Shown here piece after piece: positions 53,564-63,705 of a DNA stretch of 64,000 bases. How positions within the stretch are numbered: the stretch's first letter is position 1; each line of letters opens with the position of its first letter. The DNA comes from Bacillus sp. (in: firmicutes) (GTDB lineage Bacteria > Bacillota > Bacilli > Bacillales > Bacillaceae). The notes below the pieces were generated by a model that was given only the letters and a program-made list of their open reading frames with translations, did no database searches and was not told where the DNA came from. Location: the NCBI GenBank assembly GCA_031180805.1, contig JAPSLL010000003.1, forward strand, positions 91,304 to 155,303. Reading direction: 5' to 3'. The translations under genes were made by a program, and so were the position numbers.

Positions 53564-55093
53564 ATGATTTTAGAAGCAGATATAAAAGCACAATTAGCCC
53601 AATATCTCCAAATGATGGAAGGCGATGTGTTACTTAAAGTTAGCGCGGGAGACGATAATGTATCACGTGACATGCTTGCTTTAGTTGATGAATTAGCTAC
53701 TATGTCACAAAGAATTAAAGTTGAACACGCACAATTACAGAAAACACCTAGCTTTAGTGTAAACCGTATCGGAGAAGATACTGGTGTAACTTTTGCAGGT
53801 ATTCCACTTGGTCATGAATTCACTTCATTAGTACTTGCTTTACTGCAAGTAAGTGGAAGAGCACCAAAGGTTGATCAAAAACTTATTGACCAAATTAAGA
53901 ACATTAAGGGCGAATATCATTTTGAGACATATGTTAGCTTAACTTGTCACAACTGTCCTGATGTCGTTCAAGCTCTTAACGTTATGAGCGTTCTTAACCC
54001 TGGTATCACACATACAATGATTGATGGTGCAGCGTTTAAGGAAGAAGTAGAAAGCAAAAATATCATGGCTGTACCTACTGTATTCCTAAACGGCGAGACG
54101 TTCGGCAGTGGTCGTATGTCATTAGAGGAAATCCTTTCTAAGTTAGGTAGCACACCAGATGCATCCGAGTTTGCTAATAAGGATCCTTATGATGTACTTG
54201 TTGTTGGTGGCGGACCAGCTGGTGCTAGTGCAGCGATTTATGCAGCACGTAAAGGTATTCGTACTGGTATCGTTGCTGAACGCTTCGGTGGTCAAGTTAT
54301 GGATACGATGGGCATTGAGAATTTTATCAGTAACAAATATACTGAAGGTCCTAAACTCGTAGCAAGTCTTGAGGAACATGTCAAAGACTATGATATCGAT
54401 GTCATGAACTTGCAACGTGCTAAAGGCTTAGAAAAGAAAGACCTCATTGAAGTAGAGCTTGAAAATGGTGCAGTTCTCAAGAGTAAAACTGTTATCATTT
54501 CAACTGGTGCACGCTGGCGTAATATCGGCGTTCCTGGTGAAGCTGAGTTCAAGAATAAAGGTGTGGCATACTGTCCTCACTGTGATGGTCCATTATTTGA
54601 AGGTAAGCATGTTGCCGTTATCGGCGGAGGTAATTCCGGTATTGAAGCAGCGATTGACCTTGCTGGAATAGTCAAGCATGTTACAGTACTAGAATTTATG
54701 CCAGAATTGAAGGCTGACTCTGTATTACAAGATCGTCTAAATAGCTTACCAAATGTAACTGTCCTTAAGAACGTTCAAACGAAAGAAATTACAGGTACTG
54801 ATAAAGTGAACGGTATTTCTTACGTTGATCGCGAAACAGGAGAAGAACATCATATTGAACTTCAAGGTGTATTTGTTCAAATCGGTCTTGTCCCTAATAC
54901 TGACTGGTTAGGTGACACAGTTGAACGTACGCGCTTCGGTGAAATTATTGTTGATAAGCATGGTGCTACAAACATTCCTGGAGTATTTGCTGCAGGTGAC
55001 TGTACAGATAGTGCTTATAAACAGATTATTATTTCGATGGGATCAGGTGCTACAGCTTCCTTAGGAGCTTTCGATTACCTAATCCGCAATTAA
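53564..55093 (+). CDS. ahpF: Alkyl hydroperoxide reductase subunit F
   Basis: NADH-dependent flavoprotein of 509 residues that recharges AhpC. N-terminal double-thioredoxin domain with CHNC near 128-131, FAD motif [16 protein letters not shown] near 213, and the CPHC redox pair near 337-340. ATG at 53564 is 8 bases after AAGGAG; a GTG three codons upstream is in frame. Confidence 0.96.
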   Translation: MILEADIKAQLAQYLQMMEGDVLLKVSAGDDNVSRDMLALVDELATMSQRIKVEHAQLQKTPSFSVNRIGEDTGVTFAGIPLGHEFTSLVLALLQVSGRAPKVDQKLIDQIKNIKGEYHFETYVSLTCHNCPDVVQALNVMSVLNPGITHTMIDGAAFKEEVESKNIMAVPTVFLNGETFGSGRMSLEEILSKLGSTPDASEFANKDPYDVLVVGGGPAGASAAIYAARKGIRTGIVAERFGGQVMDTMGIENFISNKYTEGPKLVASLEEHVKDYDIDVMNLQRAKGLEKKDLIEVELENGAVLKSKTVIISTGARWRNIGVPGEAEFKNKGVAYCPHCDGPLFEGKHVAVIGGGNSGIEAAIDLAGIVKHVTVLEFMPELKADSVLQDRLNSLPNVTVLKNVQTKEITGTDKVNGISYVDRETGEEHHIELQGVFVQIGLVPNTDWLGDTVERTRFGEIIVDKHGATNIPGVFAAGDCTDSAYKQIIISMGSGATASLGAFDYLIRN

Positions 55094-55128
55094 TAATCTT
55101 TCAATAATAATAAATAAATATAATCATA

Positions 55129-55166
55129 AAGTCACTTTACTGTAAAAAGTAAAGTGACTTTTTTAT
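55129..55166 (+). terminator. Terminator of ahpCF
   Basis: AAGTCACTTTAC and GTAAAGTGACTT are perfect arms followed by T6. About 36 bases past the stop. Confidence 0.9.
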
Positions 55167-55194
55167 TAGGTGCTGCTTTTAAGCTAAACTTTGT

Positions 55195-55320
55195 AAAGAT
55201 TGATTGAAGCGAAAGTGCAAGACTCTTGCTTAAAAAGCGATTCAAGGGTAGACATGCGGAGGAAGGCTCCTGGACCACCCACGGAAGTACTCCTGTAGCA
55301 GAATAAACAACTAAGCTTAA
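55195..55320 (-). repeat. Degenerate Bacillus dispersed intergenic repeat (copy 5, inverted)
   Basis: GATTGAAGCGAAAGTGCAAG, ACTCTTGC, AAAAAGCG, GCGGAGGAAGGCTC and ACCACCCACGGAAG follow the opposite orientation of copies 2 and 4. The rest of 55167-55543 shows nothing else I can name. Confidence 0.6.
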
Positions 55321-55543
55321 CAGCACCTTTAATGGAAACAAACTTCACTTTTCAAAACAAAGTGCTCCAATTAGTGTTATAATCACAAAATAGCTTCAAT
55401 AGTAAACGATGAAACAATGAAATTTACTAATTCAATACTATATCCTTGAACTAATGACGCTATTGTTATATATTGGGCTTCGTCATCTTATATAACTTAT
55501 GACAATTAAATAATTGAACGAACAATAGAAAGGTGTATGTATA

Positions 55544-56755
55544 ATGCAAGAGAATCCAACATTAAAACAACGGCTGGGATTAGCGTTTTTGCTAAGTATG
55601 CTTGGCGCTTTAGGCCCGCTAAACATTGATATGTACTTACCATCCTTCCCTGATATTGCAAATGACTTGGAGGCTCATGCTTCGCTCGTTCAAATGAGTC
55701 TAACAGCATGCTTAATTGGACTTGCGACAGGACAACTAGTAGTAGGACCAGTCAGTGATGCTTATGGTCGTAGGAGACCATTGTTAATTTCAATTACATT
55801 ATTTGTACTTGCTACATTACTATGTGCCTTTGCACCTTCAATTGAAATTTTGATTGCTGGTCGCTTCTTACAAGGACTGACTGCTTCTGCTGGTGTTGTC
55901 ATTTCACGTGCAGTCGTTCGGGATAGTTTCAGTGGTAGAGAATTAACAAAGTTTTTCTCTCTCTTAATGGTTATTAATGCTGTTGCACCATTAGCCGCAC
56001 CAATTGCTGGGGGCGGGATTTTATGGTTCCCAAATGCTACTTGGAATACAATTTTCTTTGTACTATCAATCATCGGATTGATTATCGTAATCACTATTTA
56101 TTTCAAATTGAAAGAAACACTCCCCGTCGAAAAACGCATGCCAAGCTCTTTCGGACATACAATTCGTACGATGGGATCCTTAATGAAGGATCGGTCGTTT
56201 ATCGGCTATGCCCTTACACTAGGCTTTGTACATGGTGGTAGCTTTGCTTATGTATCAGGTACACCATTTGTGTATCAAGGTATATACGGTGTTTCACCAC
56301 AAATGTTTAGTATACTATTTGGTATTAATGGAATTGCGATTATAACGGGTAGCTTTCTTGTTGGTCGCTTAGCAGGAATTATTGAGGAAAAGCAATTACT
56401 AAAAATTGGTGTAGTTACGGCAACGTGTGCAGCTGCATTTTTATTTGCCATGACTATCATTAAAGGACCCCTTGCACTTATTGTTATTCCAATTTTTATT
56501 TATATGACTTGTATGGGAATCGTACTGACAAGCTCCTTTACCGTTGCCATAGCCAAACAAGGGCATCGCGCAGGCAGTGCGAGTGCATTACTCGGAATGC
56601 TCCCTTTATTTATTGGCTCAATCGTTTCACCGCTCGCTGGAATAAATGAAGCTTCCGCTGTGCCAATGGGAACAATTATCTTTACTACAACACTTCTCGG
56701 CTCAGCCGCTTTATTTCTATTAGGGGAAAAGTCACCTTCTCTGAGTAAAGAGTAG
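55544..56755 (+). CDS. Bcr/CflA family MFS multidrug exporter
   Basis: 403 residues with twelve helices. FLLSMLGALGPLNIDMYLPSFPDIA at helix 1, GQLVVGPVSDAYGRRRPLL at the motif A loop and GRFLQGLTASAGVVISRAVVRD, all typical of Bcr/CflA. GAAAGGTG precedes ATG. Exports bicyclomycin, chloramphenicol or similar in relatives; substrate here unknown. Monocistronic. Confidence 0.9.
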   Translation: MQENPTLKQRLGLAFLLSMLGALGPLNIDMYLPSFPDIANDLEAHASLVQMSLTACLIGLATGQLVVGPVSDAYGRRRPLLISITLFVLATLLCAFAPSIEILIAGRFLQGLTASAGVVISRAVVRDSFSGRELTKFFSLLMVINAVAPLAAPIAGGGILWFPNATWNTIFFVLSIIGLIIVITIYFKLKETLPVEKRMPSSFGHTIRTMGSLMKDRSFIGYALTLGFVHGGSFAYVSGTPFVYQGIYGVSPQMFSILFGINGIAIITGSFLVGRLAGIIEEKQLLKIGVVTATCAAAFLFAMTIIKGPLALIVIPIFIYMTCMGIVLTSSFTVAIAKQGHRAGSASALLGMLPLFIGSIVSPLAGINEASAVPMGTIIFTTTLLGSAALFLLGEKSPSLSKE

Positions 56756-56894
56756 AATACACATACTATTTTTATAGATAAGCATATACGACAAGTGCTA
56801 AAATCAATTACATTTATAGACTGGTTTGATATTCTCAAGTGTTTTTCAACCCAAAAAACTTAATCCTGGACAAAACAAATTTGGCCATGGTTAG

Positions 56895-56982
56895 AGCCGA
56901 ATAATATGTAGCAAAAAGCCCCGAGCTAACACACAATTCTAATTTAGAATTACACATGAAAGCTCGGGTTTTTTCGGCTGAA
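56895..56982 (+). terminator. Nested hairpin terminator downstream of the drug exporter
   Basis: Outer AGCCGAA/TTCGGCT arms enclose CCCGAGCT (56920-56927) paired with AGCTCGGG (56961-56968) and an inner AATTCTAA/TTAGAATT stem. T6 follows the middle stem. The distance of 140-220 bases from the stop is long; the rest of 56756-57087 holds nothing I can assign. Confidence 0.6.
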
Positions 56983-57087
56983 TACTTTTATCCCAGGCAC
57001 TTTGTTTATTAAACTATAATTGTTTTTTTAATAAGTACTTTTAAATGAAAAAGCATAAAAATATATTTATTAAAAAGATTTCCTTAT

Positions 57088-57498
57088 TTATTTTTTAAAT
57101 TTATTCAATGATTCTGCTAATTTTTTGTTTTGGGATTTTGAATAAAAATAAAATGCAATTATATGTCCTACCAAGGTCAATAAAATAAATAATACTACAT
57201 ATTCTTTTATTAAGTGAAACATGTCGGTTGAAAAAAGATACACTACTAATAAACTACCAAATGAATTGATAAGTGTACTGATAATGATATTTATTGATGC
57301 CTTAAACGTTGAATACCCCCATAAATAGGGATAAATAATACCGAATATAATCCCAGAAATCACGCCAATCCCTATTAAATTCCAAACATAATTAAATGGT
57401 ATATTCAGCCCATTGTATACTAAAGTAGCTAATAAAAAAACCCATATAATACTCCCGAATGCTGCTTGGGTAAAACTTTGTCTTAAATGATTAATCAT
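57088..57498 (-). CDS. DUF3021 membrane protein, partner of a LytTR regulator
   Basis: 136 residues, four helices. The stop/start overlap ATGA with the LytTR gene shows coupled translation. In such pairs the membrane protein often holds the regulator inactive. Confidence 0.85.
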   Translation of the reverse strand: MINHLRQSFTQAAFGSIIWVFLLATLVYNGLNIPFNYVWNLIGIGVISGIIFGIIYPYLWGYSTFKASINIIISTLINSFGSLLVVYLFSTDMFHLIKEYVVLFILLTLVGHIIAFYFYSKSQNKKLAESLNKFKK

Positions 57499-57935
57499 GA
57501 TAATCTCTCCTTTATCATTTTTGCATAATGTCTACTAACTAAATATTTTTTATTATTTTTTGTAAATACCTCTAATCGTGCATGCTTACCAGACTTAAAA
57601 GATGTAACTTGAGATAGGTTTAAAATGGTTGAATTGTTTATTCTATATAGTCCATTCGCTTCCAAATCCTGCAACTCTTTTAGTCGTTTCTCATGTAGAT
57701 ATTCTTCGTTATTTGCTAATACTATTTTAGTTAGATGCCCTAAAGATTCAATAACTTCAACTTGTTGAATATCTATGCGAAGTTTTCTATTGTTCTTAGG
57801 ATTTTGAACATTTAATGTTTTGTCTGAAAATAACCTATCTTTAAGTGAAGCTAACTTTTCTTTATGAACTGGATTTGATATGATTTCTATTTCATCAATT
57901 GTCCGTTCTCTATCCCAATTAAAGATTAATTTCAT
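57495..57935 (-). CDS. LytTR-domain transcriptional regulator
   Basis: 146 residues. The last 100 residues form the LytTR DNA-binding domain (IQQVEVIESLGHLTKIVLANNE, RINNSTILNLSQVTSFKSGKHARLEVF). No receiver domain, so activity should depend on the partner DUF3021 protein. ATG at 57935 is 5 bases after AAAGGAGG; a longer frame lacks a ribosome binding site. Confidence 0.87.
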   Translation of the reverse strand: MKLIFNWDRERTIDEIEIISNPVHKEKLASLKDRLFSDKTLNVQNPKNNRKLRIDIQQVEVIESLGHLTKIVLANNEEYLHEKRLKELQDLEANGLYRINNSTILNLSQVTSFKSGKHARLEVFTKNNKKYLVSRHYAKMIKERLS

Positions 57936-58137
57936 TATGGCCTCCTTTCTTATTTCAAGAATAACAATCACATTAAGGAATGGATATATTTAATTGTTTT
58001 GTTACAAAAAAACTACCTCTTCTTGCATTAAGCTGATTTATGAAAAATACTGATACAGTATAATTCTCATGTTCATCCCTTGTAAATGATAACGCAAGCC
58101 ATATCCTTAAGGTATTCCGAACTGCAATAGGGATATG

Positions 58138-58340
58138 TAAAAGTGAAGCGCACAAAAGAGAAAACAAATGCCATTTATAAAAACGCAAAAATTGATGTGG
58201 AACCATTATTGGATTCTCAATTTTCTGTAAAAGGGAAAATCAGTAGAGATATGAAATGTACCCCGCGTTAATAGTAGTGAATGTAAGAAAATTTACCGCC
58301 ATTAAACTAGGGATTTTGAAGAAATTCACAAACAAAATAG
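58138..58340 (+). pseudogene. Remnant of an IS1182-type transposase C-terminus
   Basis: Two short frames in different phases recall the end of IS1182-family transposases: TKEKTNAIYKNAKIDVEP then FSVKGK (family NAIYKKRKIDVEPVF...FSVRGK), followed after a frameshift by ALIVVNVRKFTAIK (family ALMAVNLRKYTA). Upstream domains are gone. Old and non-functional. Confidence 0.6.
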
Positions 58341-58380
58341 AGAAAGGTGAATTTGAGTACCCTCAAATTCACCTTTCTCT
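58339..58380. terminator. Perfect palindromic terminator after the GH43 gene
   Basis: Nineteen-base perfect arms (58339-58357 and 58362-58380) around TACC. About 40 bases past the stop of the GH43 gene on the minus strand; it overlaps the transposase remnant's end and may have come with it. Confidence 0.7.
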
Positions 58381-58419
58381 CTATTCGAAGCTAGTTATTT
58401 CCCAGCCTCTAACTTATTT

Positions 58420-59412
58420 TTAGCCATGTAAATCAGCTCTAGGTTTTATTACCTTAAAGCTGTTCTCCGTTTCTTCTACTTCATAAATCTTAGCTCGAGA
58501 CTCTGGTGTACTAAATGGTTGATGTAGAATAAGCATCCAATCATCATAAAATGTTTTGAAAAGCATTCCATGTCCACTATCACCTTCAACTAATGGTTCA
58601 AGCTGTTCCCAAGGTCCCATTAGCCTCCCTGACTTTGATCTAGCGATTGTCTGGACATAGCTATCATTTTTATAGCTCGACCATAGCATTACAAGATGTC
58701 CGCCTTTTGTACGGTACAATTGACAGCCATCAGAAACATAAACAGTAGGCTTTACATCTGGCTTTCGTTCAGCATTTATCCACGGTGCATCTGACGCTTT
58801 AAATAGATGAAGAGGTTCACCATCTGCGCAAGACAAATCAGCCTTAAGCGGAACCGCCTCAAATGTCCCATCGATTACTTGAATCCATTCATGACAATAT
58901 ATCATCCATGGATTTCCATCCTCATCTACATACAAAGTGCCATCTAATGTCATGAAATTGCTAGGAGGAACTGGGCCATCCGTTTTTAGTAATTCAAACG
59001 GACCGTCCGGTGAATTAGATACGGCAATACTAGTACCTCGAAGATGATTGGTTTTCCAAACCTCTGGTGGCTCTGCAAGTATCTTATCTCTATTATGAAG
59101 TGTGACGAATAAATAATATTTCCCATCGTACTGATGAACCTCAGGTGCCCATGTCCCATGCTGTGGATGTGCCCACGTTCCATCCGGTACTTCAAAAATG
59201 ACATAAGGACCCTCCCAGTTTAGTAGGTCTTTGCTTTTATAAACTAGTACACTACTTTTCTCTAAATCTGTTAATTCTGGAATTCCTGTCGTATAAAGAT
59301 AGTAAGTATTTGTTTCTTTATGTGATAAAACAAATGGGTCATGAGCAGGAATATTTTTCAGCCTATGTCCCTTTCTAGGATATGTTGTATCTGACGCTTT
59401 GTTATACGGCAT
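58420..59412 (-). CDS. Glycoside hydrolase family 43
   Basis: About 330 residues, five-bladed propeller. Catalytic base Asp in HDPF near residue 25, middle Asp in TLDGTLYVDEDG and a Glu in the region CHEWIQ. No signal peptide. ATG at 59412 is 9 bases after GGAG. Members remove arabinose, xylose or galactose. 155 bases downstream of the GH2 gene, likely the same operon, for pectin side chains. Confidence 0.88.
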   Translation of the reverse strand: MPYNKASDTTYPRKGHRLKNIPAHDPFVLSHKETNTYYLYTTGIPELTDLEKSSVLVYKSKDLLNWEGPYVIFEVPDGTWAHPQHGTWAPEVHQYDGKYYLFVTLHNRDKILAEPPEVWKTNHLRGTSIAVSNSPDGPFELLKTDGPVPPSNFMTLDGTLYVDEDGNPWMIYCHEWIQVIDGTFEAVPLKADLSCADGEPLHLFKASDAPWINAERKPDVKPTVYVSDGCQLYRTKGGHLVMLWSSYKNDSYVQTIARSKSGRLMGPWEQLEPLVEGDSGHGMLFKTFYDDWMLILHQPFSTPESRAKIYEVEETENSFKVIKPRADLHG

Positions 59413-59566
59413 TTTAAGCATCTCCAAACAATTATTTTTATTCTTTTAGCTTCTCACCTATGTCGAAGGTTCTGTTTCCAAGTACTATTGCTTAAATGAG
59501 AGTTCTTTAAGCTCCTCTGTCCTTTCGTGTGATCACACTTCTAAAGATTTAAAGAAAGTAACAATA

Positions 59567-61936
59567 TTATCCAACATTAATTTCAACAGATGAGCTTTCC
59601 AAGCCAACAGATGATGTTTTTAATGTAATGGTTCCTGCTTTGTCAGTAGACTTCACATATATTAATAATTTCCCATTGTAGGCTTTTCTCTTTGCTTCTT
59701 TATAATTCTGATGACTTATAGGGTTACTGCACTCAATTCCGATAATTTCACCAGGTCCCTCAATCTCACATTCAATTTGATTATCTGCATCATAGACAAG
59801 GGTATTGTTCTTATCAAGGATTTGAACTTCTACATGTGCTACATCTTGTTTGTTAGCTTTTAGTGTAATCGTATCTGAAAGTAACTCTAACTTAAAAGGC
59901 TCATCAGCTGTCTTTAATTCATATGAACAGCAAATGCTACCGTTCCTTTTACCTATAGCCTTAATTGTCCCTTTAGCGTATGGAATGTCCCAATAGATCG
60001 TTCCATCTGGAAAATCTTTACGCTTTTTTATACCTAACGATTCACCATTTAAAAGTAAGTCCACTTCAGGACAATTAGTACAACAAGCGACTCTTACACT
60101 CTCTCCTTCATTTCCCTTCCAAGCACCGACAACTTCATGGTCCCAATAAATTTGCCCTGGATTCTCTTCCTTGATAGGTGTCAAGCCGATATAGACCATG
60201 TCGTGATTAGACCATTCGCTTTGTTTAAAATAGTATAGCGGCTTTTTGAAGCCAGCAAGATCGAGCATTCCAGATGTTGCGTGGCGTACTGGCCATCCAC
60301 GTGCTTCTCCCAAATAATCAATCCCTGTCCAGATAAACTGACCTGATATAAAATCATTTTGTTCGACAGCCATCCATACATCGTGATTTCTTCCATTTTC
60401 GCTTCCGTAAATCACTCTATTAGGGTATTTTTTATGGTCTTCAATATAACGAAATTCTTGATAGTTATAACCAACTACATCAAGAGCATCTGGAAACTCA
60501 GTTTCATTTGACATTATGACACTTGCTAAAGCTGCTGTTACAGGTCGGGTTGGATCATAATGCTTTACAACACTCGCCAGCCTTTTGGCGATTTCCCCCA
60601 TTCTCTTTGCATCAGGTTTTTCAGCATTATAACGCTCTTCAAGTACTGGGTGTGAATAAGGATCATTCGGGTAATCAATTTCATTCCCAATACTCCAAAA
60701 AATAATCGACGGATGGTTTCGGTCTCTTAACACCATGTCCTTCAAATCCGTTTCTGCCCATTCAGCAAATTCAGAAGCATAGCCATCTAAAGCTGGTTCG
60801 CCTCTATTCCATCCCTCTACCCACTTATTTTTAGGAAATTCCCACTCATCAAATGCTTCATCCTGAACTAAAAATCCATATGAATCACACATATCTAACA
60901 ATTCTGGTGCAGGGGGATTATGACTCATTCTAATCGCATTCACACCAGCCTCTTTTAAGAGCCGCAAACGACGATGCCAAACCTTTTCAGGAACAGCCGC
61001 TCCTAGACAGCCCGCATCATGATGGATACATACACCTTTTAACTTCATGCTTTTACCATTAAGATAAAAGCCTGAATCCACATCGAAATGAAATGACCGA
61101 ACACCAAGCGGCGTGGTCACCACATCTATCACTTCACCATTTTTTATCATTTTCGTTTCAACACTATATAAATACGGATGATCAGGTGACCAAAGATTTG
61201 GTTGTTCAAGGAAGACAGAATGCTCCAAGTCAAGTTCGTCATTTGCTGGAATCTTCTCGATAGATGAACAGGAGAGCATTTCTTTTCCTTTAGCATCTTT
61301 AATATGATGTTCTATTTGAATTGTAGCTTCGTTTTGATATTCATTTTTCACACTTGTTTGAATATGGATTTCAGCCTCTTGTGTTGATATGTTCGGTGTC
61401 GTAACAAATATTCCATATGGCTTGATATACACATTATCCGTTATATTGATGAATACATTTCGGTAAATACCAGAGCCTGGATACCAACGAGAATCAGCAA
61501 AATCAGAGTGATCTACTTTTATAGCAAGTACATTTTCCTTTGTTTCAAAATTCACATATGGAGTCAGGTCATAATGAAATGAGCTGTAACCATATGGTCG
61601 TTTACCAAGAAAGTGTTCATTGATCCAGACTTCACTATTTTTATAAATTCCATCAAACTGAATAAATAGCTTCTTTCCCTTAATACTATTAGGTATAGTG
61701 AATTTCTTTCGATACCAACCGATCCCACCTGGTAAATACCCTGTTGAGCTTGCATATTCCTTCTTAAACGGACCTTCAATACTCCAATCATGTGGCAAAT
61801 CTAATGTACGCCAAGCTGAATCATCAAACTGAATTTTATACGCATCAGAATTGTTTCCTTTTAAGAATTTCCAATCAAAGTTAAACATTCTACTTTTTAC
61901 AGACAGATTCCAGTCTTGAGTTAGTACATTTGACAT
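59567..61936 (-). CDS. Beta-galactosidase-like enzyme, GH2
   Basis: About 789 residues. Jelly-roll, Ig-like and TIM-barrel domains in the GH2 order; acid/base Glu near 419 in SIGNEIDYP and nucleophile Glu near 513 in YGSENGR. A C-terminal big-1-like domain follows (about 665-789). No signal peptide. ATG at 61936 follows AAGGGGTG by 8 bases. Downstream of a LplA-type lipoprotein gene; cytoplasmic galactan or galactoside hydrolysis fits. Confidence 0.9.
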   Translation of the reverse strand: MSNVLTQDWNLSVKSRMFNFDWKFLKGNNSDAYKIQFDDSAWRTLDLPHDWSIEGPFKKEYASSTGYLPGGIGWYRKKFTIPNSIKGKKLFIQFDGIYKNSEVWINEHFLGKRPYGYSSFHYDLTPYVNFETKENVLAIKVDHSDFADSRWYPGSGIYRNVFINITDNVYIKPYGIFVTTPNISTQEAEIHIQTSVKNEYQNEATIQIEHHIKDAKGKEMLSCSSIEKIPANDELDLEHSVFLEQPNLWSPDHPYLYSVETKMIKNGEVIDVVTTPLGVRSFHFDVDSGFYLNGKSMKLKGVCIHHDAGCLGAAVPEKVWHRRLRLLKEAGVNAIRMSHNPPAPELLDMCDSYGFLVQDEAFDEWEFPKNKWVEGWNRGEPALDGYASEFAEWAETDLKDMVLRDRNHPSIIFWSIGNEIDYPNDPYSHPVLEERYNAEKPDAKRMGEIAKRLASVVKHYDPTRPVTAALASVIMSNETEFPDALDVVGYNYQEFRYIEDHKKYPNRVIYGSENGRNHDVWMAVEQNDFISGQFIWTGIDYLGEARGWPVRHATSGMLDLAGFKKPLYYFKQSEWSNHDMVYIGLTPIKEENPGQIYWDHEVVGAWKGNEGESVRVACCTNCPEVDLLLNGESLGIKKRKDFPDGTIYWDIPYAKGTIKAIGKRNGSICCSYELKTADEPFKLELLSDTITLKANKQDVAHVEVQILDKNNTLVYDADNQIECEIEGPGEIIGIECSNPISHQNYKEAKRKAYNGKLLIYVKSTDKAGTITLKTSSVGLESSSVEINVG

Positions 61937-62002
61937 AATCGCTGCACCCCTTAACAAGTGATTGTAAGTGTTTATTTAAAGCGTATTTAGACTGATAGAA
62001 TA

Positions 62003-62030
62003 AGGGCTATCAAGCAAGTATGATAGCCCT
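62003..62030 (-). terminator. Hairpin between the lipoprotein and GH2 genes
   Basis: AGGGCTATCA and TGATAGCCCT are perfect arms around an 8-base loop. The T tract is weak on both strands (TTATTC on minus), so it may only lower expression of the downstream glycosidases. Confidence 0.6.
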
Positions 62031-62056
62031 CTTTTCACTTAACTTTCATCGTTAGA

Positions 62057-63637
62057 TTAATTGCCCTCTACAAGCTTTTTATATTCATCCATTTGCTTTT
62101 GGATTTCATTTAATACCTTCTCATACCCTGCTGCTTCTAATCTCTTACGCAAATCTTCAACAGCTTTTTCTGGGTCTCCTGCTTTACCGAAGGCAATTGC
62201 GGGTACCATTTGAGCAGTTACTTGTGATAATGCGGCAAGCTCTGCTTCTACAGGAGTACTATCGAAAACAAATTGTCCATATGGATATGGCTTCTTAATT
62301 TTATCGTACTCCGCGTAAATCTCAGACATTCCTTCCCACTTATCAGCACTTGGGATTTCAAACTTGTCAACACGTCCACCCCAGAAGTTAGAAGCGAAGG
62401 AATGCTTTGTTTCATCATAGCCTTCAGGACGAACACGTTTGCCGTCTTTTATTTCATATTGTACGCCTTCAATACCATAGTTAAATAGCTTGTAAATTTC
62501 CTCATCATTGCGAAGTAAGTCGTATACCATTAACGCCCGTTCTGGGTTTTTACTATGCGATCCAACAGCAGTAGCTCCGTGAGTAATCGACATTGAAATT
62601 AAATTGTCTCGTGTATCAGACCATGCAAACATATCGATTTCTGATCCTGGTTGTTTTATGTCCATTTGTGGACGTAATCCTGAAAATGTTTCAGTATGAT
62701 GCTGGTCAGCTCCTGTCTTGCCAGCCTGGAATAATGCACGAGTATCTCCTTTGTAGTTTAATACATCTGCACGCCAGTAACCTTTATCTGCCCAATCTTT
62801 CATCAGTTTTGCATAATCTACAAAAATATCTTCGAACACCGGACTCATAATTGTATATGGATCATCATACGATTTAGCCCAATAAATCGGGAATACTCCT
62901 GTAGCGATTGGAATTTCAATCGCATCTGAATAAGAAGTTGTATACCCCCATGCAGTTGTAACATTTGTTCCTGGTGTATCCCATGGAATGACACCTGGTT
63001 TATTATCGATAATACCCTGGAAGTACTTACCTAATGTTTCAAAATCCTTAATAGGTTCTGTTATTCCAAATTCCTTTGCCCAATCTGTACGGTAGAAAAA
63101 GCCATGGTTTACCCATTGTGTAAAGGAGTCCTCAGGAATCATCACAATTTTGTCTTTATATTTTGTTTGCTCCCAATTTTCTTCAGATACTTCCTCCCAT
63201 GTTTTAGGGGCATATGTTGGAAGAAGCTCAGTAATATCCATGAATGCACCTTTTTGTGCATTTCCCCAAGCATCTAACCAGTCAGTTGCTGTAATAATTA
63301 AATCAATAGGTTCTCCAGAAGCAAGAGTTAGATTATACTTTGTCATATAATCCGCCCATTCAATCCACTTTATTTCAAGATGAGCGTTTACTTTTTCTTT
63401 TAATTTAGCATTTACTTGTTCCATTACTTTTTCTAATTGACCGTTTGTCGGTTTATCTCCCAATGTCATCATCGTAATCGTAACAAATTCAGAAGTATCA
63501 ATTTTCCCATCTTCATTTACCTTTGTGCTTGGATTTGAGTTTTCTGAATTCGTTTGACTAGATCCATTGCAGGCCACAAGGCTAAAGGTCAACAGCATTG
63601 CCATGAACAGTACTAACAACTCTTTCATCTTTAACAT
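62057..63637 (-). CDS. Carbohydrate ABC transporter binding lipoprotein (LplA/YtcQ type)
   Basis: 526 residues. Signal ends in lipobox LVAC (Cys near 23), then a Ser/Asn-rich linker and an SBP_bac_1 fold with ITATDWLDAWGNAQKGAFMDIT, the DUF3502-like C-terminus of LplA-type proteins. GGGAGG precedes ATG by 7 bases. Together with the permease behind it this is a LplABC/YtcQ-YteP-YtcP-type importer for pectin oligosaccharides. Confidence 0.9.
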   Translation of the reverse strand: MLKMKELLVLFMAMLLTFSLVACNGSSQTNSENSNPSTKVNEDGKIDTSEFVTITMMTLGDKPTNGQLEKVMEQVNAKLKEKVNAHLEIKWIEWADYMTKYNLTLASGEPIDLIITATDWLDAWGNAQKGAFMDITELLPTYAPKTWEEVSEENWEQTKYKDKIVMIPEDSFTQWVNHGFFYRTDWAKEFGITEPIKDFETLGKYFQGIIDNKPGVIPWDTPGTNVTTAWGYTTSYSDAIEIPIATGVFPIYWAKSYDDPYTIMSPVFEDIFVDYAKLMKDWADKGYWRADVLNYKGDTRALFQAGKTGADQHHTETFSGLRPQMDIKQPGSEIDMFAWSDTRDNLISMSITHGATAVGSHSKNPERALMVYDLLRNDEEIYKLFNYGIEGVQYEIKDGKRVRPEGYDETKHSFASNFWGGRVDKFEIPSADKWEGMSEIYAEYDKIKKPYPYGQFVFDSTPVEAELAALSQVTAQMVPAIAFGKAGDPEKAVEDLRKRLEAAGYEKVLNEIQKQMDEYKKLVEGN

Positions 63638-63705
63638 ATAATTGCCTCCCTTTACTTAATTGTTAAATTCTATGAAATGAGGATGTTCCCTCAGGCCATA
63701 ACCAA

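Noticed and set aside
57973..58206. 77-codon minus-strand frame beside the LytTR gene
   Set aside because: It lies antisense to the transposase remnant, which explains the open frame; no ribosome binding site supports it.
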